DNA of 8,628 bases from an uncultured Rhodobacterales bacterium (GTDB lineage: Bacteria; Pseudomonadota; Alphaproteobacteria; Rhodobacterales; Rhodobacteraceae): the NCBI GenBank assembly GCA_937901055.1, contig CALCGO010000278.1, positions 1 through 8,628 of the forward strand, given 5' to 3'. The position numbers were made by a program, and so were the translations under genes. Under the pieces are notes generated by a model. That model saw only the letters and a list, made by a program, of their open reading frames with translations, made no database searches and had not been told where the DNA came from. Shown here in pieces: positions 1 through 5,072 of this stretch (position 1 is the first letter of the stretch; every line of letters starts with the position of its first letter).

Positions 1-772
1 CGAAAAGGAAGTTGCCGAAGTCTTCGGAATAGTGCGAAAGACTGGTTTCAGCGTCCGACATTGCCGCGTGTTGCCCGAACGCCTGCATCGAGGTGGTTGG
101 GTTGAATATAGGCAGATTCAGATTTCGCGCCACCTCTTCCACCATAGCAATATATGCGGCACGACTTGCTATGGGGTTTTGGGTTTTGGTAAGCGCGTTA
201 CAATGGCTTACAAAGACGACGTTGGGAAGGTGATCACGGATATCGGTCAAGTCGCGTGTCAGACTGTCGGAGGTTGAACGGGCGTTTGTTAGATTTTGGA
301 GCAAGACCTGATCGCTGCTCGAAAGGGATTGAAAACTTTCATGTTCATTAAGGAATGCCAGCTTGGCCACTTCTTGTTTGCCATCGGCTAAACGCCAAAA
401 ATCGCGGGCTCGGAGCTTGTCGGCGAAGAAATCGGCAAAGTGATGGGTGACATAATTGAGCTGAACCTGCGTATCGGCGACCCGCAGCTCTTTGGCCGAG
501 GACAGCTCGATGAAGTAGATGTCGGAGGTAGGGTGTTGCGTATCCGCTAGGGCATCGATATCGACATTCGGCATTAGTAACGGCAAGGTTTCGGCGGGCG
601 GAGTGAATTCGCCCTGAAGAAAGCGAATTTGCTGCAATGCTTCCGCGCTGCTATGCGTATAGCCGTAAATGCGAGCAGTGTTGTTAAGGATTGGATGCGA
701 AGATGCTGCCGCTTTGAACGGAGTGCTGATCCGGCAGGACCCGATAGCGGTTATCCTTGTCAATTCTCTCAC
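1..772 (-). CDS. Conserved protein of unknown function with N-terminal GSC motif, SGNH/GSCFA-like (3' end outside window)
   Basis: The minus strand is open without a stop from a GTG at 772-770 to the left edge, giving 257 residues; the C-terminus is missing. Residues 8-14 read TAIGSCR, a beta-strand followed by a Gly-Ser-Cys turn like the first block of SGNH/GSCFA hydrolases. Residues 36-42 (YGYTHSS) follow. A strand with a histidine (VFVSHCNA, 186-193) and the segment SHYSEDF (246-252) could supply a later catalytic histidine. No signal peptide or membrane segment is visible. The GTG is chosen because the GSC strand begins a few residues later and no in-frame ATG lies upstream; the ribosome site is weak (GAG about 6 bases before). 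The frame stays open upstream, so a longer form is possible. Similar proteins may occur near polysaccharide genes in this group, but I cannot confirm that. That the gene is real is fairly sure; its function is not. Confidence 0.78.
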   Translation of the reverse strand, partial: MRELTRITAIGSCRISTPFKAAASSHPILNNTARIYGYTHSSAEALQQIRFLQGEFTPPAETLPLLMPNVDIDALADTQHPTSDIYFIELSSAKELRVADTQVQLNYVTHHFADFFADKLRARDFWRLADGKQEVAKLAFLNEHESFQSLSSSDQVLLQNLTNARSTSDSLTRDLTDIRDHLPNVVFVSHCNALTKTQNPIASRAAYIAMVEEVARNLNLPIFNPTTSMQAFGQHAAMSDAETSLSHYSEDFGNFLF

Positions 773-784
773 GGTGGTCTCAAA

Positions 785-834
785 ATGGTTAATGGCCCGT
801 TCAGATTTGTGGAAATTGGTTAAAGAATGGTAAA
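785..834 (-). promoter_or_regulatory. Cluster of CtrA-like boxes upstream of the minus-strand gene
   Basis: On the minus strand there are three octamers close to the alphaproteobacterial CtrA half-site TTAACCAT: TTTACCAT (834-827), TTAACCAA (823-816) and a perfect TTAACCAT (792-785). The first two are 3 bases apart, an 11-base period, so they also read as TTTA-N7-TTAA, one mismatch from the classic TTAA-N7-TTAA box. They lie 13 to 62 bases upstream of the GTG at 772. Binding by CtrA is inferred from the motif only. The region is AT-rich, which raises the chance of fortuitous matches. Confidence 0.4.
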
Positions 835-882
835 ATTTGTCGAAAATTTCCAAGAGCGGCATTTACGCTGCGTCAAAAACAG

Positions 883-896
883 TGAACGGTCGTTCA
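883..896. promoter_or_regulatory. TetR-type operator palindrome (TGAACGGTCGTTCA)
   Basis: Two perfect 6-base arms, TGAACG and CGTTCA, flank a 2-base centre. The core ACG-N2-CGT in a short palindrome is typical of TetR-family regulator sites, a family that often controls acyl-CoA metabolism genes. It ends 80 bases before the dehydrogenase ATG and directly touches a possible -10 box at 897-902, where a bound repressor would block RNA polymerase. No regulator gene is in the window, so the identity of the protein is unknown. Confidence 0.5.
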
Positions 897-902
897 GATA
901 AT
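897..902 (+). promoter_or_regulatory. Possible -10 box for the dehydrogenase-acuI operon (GATAAT)
   Basis: GATAAT matches the sigma-70 -10 consensus at five of six positions and directly follows the palindrome. No good -35 lies at the normal distance (only poor matches near 872-878), as expected if an activator or weak promoter is involved. A TTGACC at 902-907 is an alternative -35, but its downstream -10 candidates are weak. Start-site position is therefore uncertain. Confidence 0.3.
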
Positions 903-976
903 TGACCTCTGTGATTGCAACGATAAGGTCGTTTAGGACATTGATTTTGAACATCAGCAACAAAGGAGGGGCAGAC

Positions 977-2152
977 ATGAGCTCCAAATTAGAAAACATT
1001 CTGGCAGCAGCGTGCAGCCACACGGATGAGGTTATTAAACCGAATGTGGACGCATGGAACGAAGCGGGTGTTTGGCCACGCGATGCGTCCGACAAAGCTG
1101 GGGACTTGGGTCTGACCGGTCTGTACGCACCAGAAGAGTGGGGCGGGCAGGGTTTTTCGCTTGGTGATGGCATTCAGGTTTATGAAGAGCTTGGCAAAGG
1201 GGACGGGGCTTATGCATTCACACTTTCCATGCACAACATTTGTACCTATGCGACGTGCGGATTTGGAACAGACGCATTTAAGGATAAATGGGCGCGGGAT
1301 CTAACTTCCGGTAGAAAGTTGGCAAACTTCGCGTTGACGGAACCGCAATCAGGTTCGGATGCGGCAAACATGTACTCAAAGGCTGTTATCAATGACGATG
1401 GCACTTGGACCATCAATGGCGCCAAGGCGTGGGTTTCGCTGGCCGGTGAGGCGGACATTTATTTCACAGTTGTGAAAACGAGCGATGAACCAGGGCATAA
1501 GGACATGGCGATGATCGCTATTCCTGCGAATGCCAAGGGTGTTAGTTTTGGCCCGCGTTACGACACGCCGTCTTATGAATTCCTGCCGTTAGGTGAGATG
1601 CATTTAGACAATGTTGTTGTGTCTGAGGACAATATCATTATGGGCGTTGGTACGGGCTTGCAAGGGTCGCTTATGGCGATCGATATCGCACGTGTTTCAA
1701 TTGCGGCGGGATGTTGCGGCTTGATCGAAAGTGCGTTGGACACAGCATTGGCCTATTCAAAAAACCGTAAGATGTTTAAGGGTGTTAACCTTGATCTAGA
1801 CGGTATTCAGTGGATGCTTGGTGATGTTGCAACTGATCTGGTAACCTCGCGCTTGTTGTATAAAGCTGCCGCGAATGCACTTGGAACTCCCGAGGGGCCA
1901 CTTCTGGCGGCACATGCAAAACGTTTTGTTCCGGATGCTGCTGTAAATGCCGCCAATACCTGCACGCAGGTGATGGGTTGTATGGGTCTGTTGCAATCTT
2001 ACGGTATGGATCGTCTTAGCCGGTTGTCGCAAATGTTGCGAATTGTTGATGGCACAACGGAGATCAGCCGTGTAGTTATAGGGCGTGCTTTACAAAAACG
2101 CGCTGCAAGCTTGCCGGACATTCCGGTGCCTAAGGGCTTTGGGGAGAAGTAA
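977..2152 (+). CDS. Acyl-CoA dehydrogenase family protein
   Basis: FAD-dependent acyl-CoA dehydrogenase of 391 residues, normal length for the family; these enzymes introduce an alpha,beta double bond into an acyl-CoA and pass electrons to electron-transferring flavoprotein in the cytoplasm. An N-terminal helical domain (about 1-115) is followed by the middle beta domain with the flavin-binding signature FALTEPQSGSDAA (118-130) and NGAKAWVS (147-154), then the C-terminal helical domain (about 225-375). The usual catalytic glutamate of the YEGT motif is aspartate here (IVDGTTE, D358), and the alternative glutamate position used by isovaleryl-CoA dehydrogenase is alanine (IDIARV, A238). The ATG at 977 has a very strong ribosome site (AGGAGGGG, 964-971); an upstream in-frame TTG at 902 lies in the promoter region. 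The gene ends 1 bp before acuI, so the two are surely co-transcribed. The substrate is not evident; it is too short to be DmdC, which is about 590 residues. Confidence 0.93.
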   Translation: MSSKLENILAAACSHTDEVIKPNVDAWNEAGVWPRDASDKAGDLGLTGLYAPEEWGGQGFSLGDGIQVYEELGKGDGAYAFTLSMHNICTYATCGFGTDAFKDKWARDLTSGRKLANFALTEPQSGSDAANMYSKAVINDDGTWTINGAKAWVSLAGEADIYFTVVKTSDEPGHKDMAMIAIPANAKGVSFGPRYDTPSYEFLPLGEMHLDNVVVSEDNIIMGVGTGLQGSLMAIDIARVSIAAGCCGLIESALDTALAYSKNRKMFKGVNLDLDGIQWMLGDVATDLVTSRLLYKAAANALGTPEGPLLAAHAKRFVPDAAVNAANTCTQVMGCMGLLQSYGMDRLSRLSQMLRIVDGTTEISRVVIGRALQKRAASLPDIPVPKGFGEK

Positions 2153-2153
2153 A

Positions 2154-3146
2154 ATGGGTTTTAACGCATTAGTAGTCACGCGTGACGAGGATAAAAAAAC
2201 CTCGGCCTCCGTTCAACAGTTGGAAATCAGTGATTTGCCACATGGCGATGTAATTGTTGCCGTGGAATATTCTTGTGTGAATTACAAGGATGGTCTTTGC
2301 ATTGGCCCCGGTGGCGGTTTGGTTCGCAACTATCCGCACGTACCGGGGATTGATTTCGCCGGAACGGTCGAAAGCTCCGAAGACCCGCGATACAAAGCCG
2401 GGGACAAAGTTGTGCTTACAGGTTGGCGTGTAGGCGAAGCGCATTGGGGTGGATACTCCCAGAAAGCTTCAGTCAAAGCGGATTGGCTTGTGCCTTTGCC
2501 GGATGGTCTGACAACACGTCAAGCGATGGCGGTTGGTACGGCTGGTTTTACAGCAATGCTGGCTGTTATGGCACTTGAAGATCACGGTTTGGAAAAGAAC
2601 CACGGTCCGGTTCTCGTAACCGGTGCTGCGGGCGGCGTTGGCTCGGTTGCGACGGCGATTTTGGCGAACCTTGGGTACGAAGTTGCGGCTGTGACTGGTC
2701 GGCCCGAAGCCGCGGATTATCTGAACTCTTTGGGCGCCACACAGATTGTCGCGCGTGACGAGATCAACGAGACCACCAAACGCCCGCTAGAGAGCGAAAG
2801 CTGGGCTGGTTGTATTGATGCGGTTGGCGGTGACATGCTGGCGCGCGTTCTTGGGCAAATGAAGTATGGTGCCTCTGTTGCGGCTGTTGGTTTGGCTGGT
2901 GGCATGGGCTTGCCCGCTACGGTTATTCCGTTCCTGCTACGGGCGGTTAACTTGCTGGGCATCGACAGCGTTATGCAGCCTTACGACAATCGTGTACGCG
3001 CGTGGCAACGGATCGCTACGGATCTGCCGATGGACAAGTTGGAAAGCATGATTCAGCCAGCGACCTTGGGCGATTTGCCTGCCTTGGGAAAAAATATCCT
3101 TAAGGGGCAAGTAAAAGGTCGTGTTGTGGTGGACGTAAACGCTTGA
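2154..3146 (+). CDS. acuI: Acryloyl-CoA reductase (NADPH), AcuI
   Basis: Zinc-independent medium-chain reductase/dehydrogenase of 330 residues that reduces toxic acryloyl-CoA to propionyl-CoA with NADPH. In marine bacteria it serves DMSP and acrylate breakdown. An N-terminal catalytic domain carries NYKDGL (43-48) and the long conserved stretch to about residue 105. The Rossmann domain holds VTGAAGGVGSVA (155-166) and the TGR turn (181-183), whose Arg fits binding of the NADPH 2'-phosphate. IDSVMQPY (270-277) lies near the substrate site. From memory the whole protein resembles the AcuI of Ruegeria pomeroyi closely, so the specific name is justified rather than a generic YhdH call. The start is ATG 2154 with ribosome site GGGGAGAAG inside the end of the upstream gene; a longer reading from 2085 overlaps that gene and lacks support. 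In R. pomeroyi acuI follows dmdA, whereas here it follows a short acyl-CoA dehydrogenase. An intrinsic terminator follows. Confidence 0.93.
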   Translation: MGFNALVVTRDEDKKTSASVQQLEISDLPHGDVIVAVEYSCVNYKDGLCIGPGGGLVRNYPHVPGIDFAGTVESSEDPRYKAGDKVVLTGWRVGEAHWGGYSQKASVKADWLVPLPDGLTTRQAMAVGTAGFTAMLAVMALEDHGLEKNHGPVLVTGAAGGVGSVATAILANLGYEVAAVTGRPEAADYLNSLGATQIVARDEINETTKRPLESESWAGCIDAVGGDMLARVLGQMKYGASVAAVGLAGGMGLPATVIPFLLRAVNLLGIDSVMQPYDNRVRAWQRIATDLPMDKLESMIQPATLGDLPALGKNILKGQVKGRVVVDVNA

Positions 3147-3172
3147 CGTCGTTGCATAAATAAAATGATAGT
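3143..3172 (+). promoter_or_regulatory. Possible promoter for the aminotransferase gene, overlapping the acuI stop codon
   Basis: TTGACG (3143-3148, five of six consensus bases) contains the acuI stop TGA and is followed after 18 bases by GATAGT (3167-3172, four of six). Initiation would fall near 3179, inside the left arm of the terminator hairpin, so transcripts from here would not form the full terminator. This is inferred from motifs alone. Confidence 0.35.
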
Positions 3173-3173
3173 T

Positions 3174-3208
3174 TCCCGTCCGTTTTAGTTAGCGGGCGGG
3201 ATTTTTCT
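3174..3208 (+). terminator. Rho-independent terminator of the dehydrogenase-acuI operon
   Basis: A 9-bp stem pairs TCCCGTCCG (3174-3182) with CGGGCGGGA (3193-3201), with one G-T wobble and a 10-base loop, followed by TTTTTCTT (3202-3209 region). This is a textbook GC-rich hairpin with a T tract. It ends only a base or two before the ribosome site of the next gene (AGAGGA, 3210-3215), which is unusually tight. Confidence 0.85.
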
Positions 3209-3221
3209 TAGAGGATACCGC

Positions 3222-4448
3222 ATGACCAAGTTGGATATTGATTTCGTACGCAGCCAGTTTCCGGCCTTCAAGGAGCCGACGCTGCAGGGGCAGGCATTTT
3301 TCGAAAATGCGGGCGGTTCCTATACCAGCAAGTTCGTGATTGATCGGCTGTACCGATACTATACGCAGCGCAAGGTTCAACCTTACGCGCCCTACGAGGC
3401 ATCCCGTTTGGCGGGCGAAGAGATGGATGAGGCGCGGACGCGGCTTTCAGGGGTGCTGAACATTCCTGTCAATGATCTGAGCTTTGGGCCATCGACCACG
3501 CAGAACACCTACGTGTTGGCGCAGGCATTGCGGCAAATGCTGAACGCGGGGGATGCTATAATCGTCACCAATCAGGATCATGAGGCAAATACTGGCCCAT
3601 GGCGTCGCTTGGCGGAAAGCGGCATCGAGGTGCGCGAATGGAAAGTAGATAAGAATACTGGATTCCTCGACTTGGCTGAGTTGTCCAACCTTCTGGATGG
3701 CAAAGTTAAGCTTGTGACATTTCCGCATGTTTCCAACATCGTCGGGCAGATAAATCCGGTGGCGGAAATCTGTGCGATGGCGCAAGACGCGGGGGCCGTC
3801 ACCTGTGTAGACGGCGTTAGCTTTGCACCGCACGGATTGCCTGATATTAAGGCGTTGGGCGCTGATATCTATTTGTTCTCGGCCTATAAAACGTACGGTC
3901 CGCATCAGGGAATTATGTACATCAAGTCCGATCTGGCGATGCGACTTCCCAATCAGGCGCATTATTTCAATGCGGATTCCGCATACAAGCGCTTCACTCC
4001 AGCCGGGCCAGATCATGCACAGATCGCGGCCTCGGCCGGCATGGTGGACTATATTGAGGCGATCCACGACCATCATTTCGATACCGGTGTATCGCTGGCA
4101 GAAAAGGCACGTGCAACGTTGAAGTTGCAAGCGGCCCACGAAGCTGAACTGTTAGCACCGCTGTTGGATTACTTGCGTGGGCGGAACGACGTTCGTCTAA
4201 TCGGAGCGGACAAGGCGGAGGAACGAGTTCCAACCGTAGCCATTGGCCTGGAACGTGCTGCCGGAGGCGTTGCGCAGGATTTGGTGAAGCATGGCATCAT
4301 GGCTGGCGGCGGCGATTTCTATGCGGTGCGCTTGCTCAAAGGTCTTGGCATTGATCCGTCGCACGGCGTGCTGCGGCTTAGTTTTGTGCATTACACCAAC
4401 GCGCAAGAAGTCGAAAAATTGATGAAAGCATTGGACCAAACACTGTAA
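3222..4448 (+). CDS. Class V aminotransferase, cysteine desulfurase-like (VC1184 subfamily type)
   Basis: Pyridoxal-phosphate enzyme of 408 residues with the class V (SufS/NifS) fold. FFENAGGSY (26-34) is the N-terminal signature of the cysteine-desulfurase-like VC1184 subfamily. Cofactor residues are visible: FGPSTTQNT (88-96) for the phosphate, H120 in NQDHEANTGPW for ring stacking, D197 in CVDGVS for the pyridine nitrogen, and the Schiff-base lysine K223 in SAYKTYGPH. The catalytic cysteine loop of true desulfurases (RxGxHC in SufS) is absent: residues 361-376 read AGGGDFYAVRLLKGLG with no cysteine. Sulfur transfer of the SufS type is therefore unlikely, and the reaction could be an aminotransferase, lyase or selenocysteine-lyase-like one. 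The start ATG has AGAGGA at 3210-3215. The gene stands alone between a terminator and trgA and may have its own promoter overlapping that terminator. Family assignment is good; substrate unknown. Confidence 0.87.
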   Translation: MTKLDIDFVRSQFPAFKEPTLQGQAFFENAGGSYTSKFVIDRLYRYYTQRKVQPYAPYEASRLAGEEMDEARTRLSGVLNIPVNDLSFGPSTTQNTYVLAQALRQMLNAGDAIIVTNQDHEANTGPWRRLAESGIEVREWKVDKNTGFLDLAELSNLLDGKVKLVTFPHVSNIVGQINPVAEICAMAQDAGAVTCVDGVSFAPHGLPDIKALGADIYLFSAYKTYGPHQGIMYIKSDLAMRLPNQAHYFNADSAYKRFTPAGPDHAQIAASAGMVDYIEAIHDHHFDTGVSLAEKARATLKLQAAHEAELLAPLLDYLRGRNDVRLIGADKAEERVPTVAIGLERAAGGVAQDLVKHGIMAGGGDFYAVRLLKGLGIDPSHGVLRLSFVHYTNAQEVEKLMKALDQTL

Positions 4449-4544
4449 ACCGCATGCGTTTATTCAGGGATAATAGACATTTTTACTTGATTCTTGCTGC
4501 GCCAAGTTTACCGTGTTGAAAACGCGTAAAACGGGAGAGACATC

Positions 4545-4988
4545 ATGCCAACAGCCGCTAAACTGGTTGCATCGATATTGCTAGCCATATCAGGCATTAT
4601 CGTGGTGATAGTCGTGGTGAATGTTTATCCCGACGCCGCGCGACGCTCGGTAGGGTTAACGAGTGCGGCGGTATTCGTGGGCTTGATAACTGGTTGGCGT
4701 GGTTTGGGCAAAAGGATCAGCGAAGACGAGGGTTCAGGTATGGCCACGGGCCTGAAGGCCGGAATCACGATATTCATCTGGGTGATTTTTCTATATGCAT
4801 TGGAAAACATGATTGCGGGTATCAAGGACAATTTGTACTACCAACCGATGACCGCATTGTTGGTTATTCCAGCGGGTATGATAAAATATGCGCAAATGGC
4901 GCTTAATGTTCCGATGATTGGCACAATGGTGGTTTTGTCCGCGATTGTAGGGAAAATGACCAAGACCGCGGACAATCGCTGGAGTTGA
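4545..4988 (+). CDS. trgA: TrgA family integral membrane protein (tellurite-resistance associated)
   Basis: Small inner-membrane protein of 147 residues. Its opening MPTAAKLVA is the characteristic start of Rhodobacteraceae TrgA proteins, and GWRGLGKR (50-57) matches the family's GWR-x-x-G segment after the second helix. Hydrophobic segments lie at about 7-27, 37-50, 72-90, 103-120 and 123-136, giving four or five membrane spans. In Rhodobacter sphaeroides trgA and trgB, next to cysK, contribute to high-level tellurite resistance; the molecular role of TrgA is not known. Here trgA is followed by cysK 84 bp downstream, but trgB (a Nudix-type gene) is missing from between them. Start ATG 4545 has GGGAG at 4533-4537. 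No clear terminator follows the preceding aminotransferase gene in the 96-bp gap, and no strong promoter stands out there, so some readthrough is possible. Confidence 0.82.
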   Translation: MPTAAKLVASILLAISGIIVVIVVVNVYPDAARRSVGLTSAAVFVGLITGWRGLGKRISEDEGSGMATGLKAGITIFIWVIFLYALENMIAGIKDNLYYQPMTALLVIPAGMIKYAQMALNVPMIGTMVVLSAIVGKMTKTADNRWS

Positions 4989-5012
4989 GGCAATTATTAC
5001 TCAGTTTAGACC

Positions 5013-5041
5013 TTGTTTCGAGGTGGTTTGGTTAATAAATC
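5013..5041 (+). promoter_or_regulatory. Weak candidate promoter upstream of cysK
   Basis: TTGTTT (5013-5018) is followed after about 17 bases by an AT-rich run, TTAATAAAT (5032-5040), that could serve as a -10. Matches to consensus are modest and the exact -10 cannot be fixed. No terminator is seen after trgA, so cysK may instead be read through from trgA. Confidence 0.25.
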
Positions 5042-5072
5042 TGTCTGGCAGAGTACTATCGAAGGATTGGCC

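Noticed and set aside
32..277. Short plus-strand open frame near the left edge.
   Set aside because: It is antisense to the longer minus-strand gene that runs across the whole region, and its residues show no domain.
902..976. Upstream TTG start adding 25 residues to the acyl-CoA dehydrogenase.
   Set aside because: The ATG at 977 has a near-perfect ribosome site and gives the normal family length; the extension covers the presumed promoter and leader.
820..1173. 117-codon minus-strand open frame across the divergent region.
   Set aside because: It overlaps the operator, promoter and start of the dehydrogenase and has a low-complexity, motif-free product.
977..2152. Identification of the dehydrogenase as DmdC of the DMSP demethylation pathway because acuI is adjacent.
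   Set aside because: DmdC proteins are about 590 residues with an extra C-terminal region; this one has 391 and a different motif set.
2085..2153. Longer acuI reading that overlaps the dehydrogenase gene.
   Set aside because: Family members begin at the MGFNAL-type start (ATG 2154), which has its own ribosome site.
3147..3221. Riboswitch ahead of the aminotransferase gene.
   Set aside because: The interval is only 75 bases and is accounted for by a terminator and ribosome site; no SAM, cobalamin or other conserved core is visible.
3447..4139. 230-codon open frame antisense to the aminotransferase.
   Set aside because: It lies wholly within a well-supported PLP enzyme gene, has no recognisable motif or start signal, and its composition (many Arg, His, Cys) is typical of an opposite-strand shadow.
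5013..5072. TTG start giving cysK 20 more residues.
   Set aside because: No ribosome site supports it; ATG 5073 has GAAGGA and begins where CysK homologues begin.
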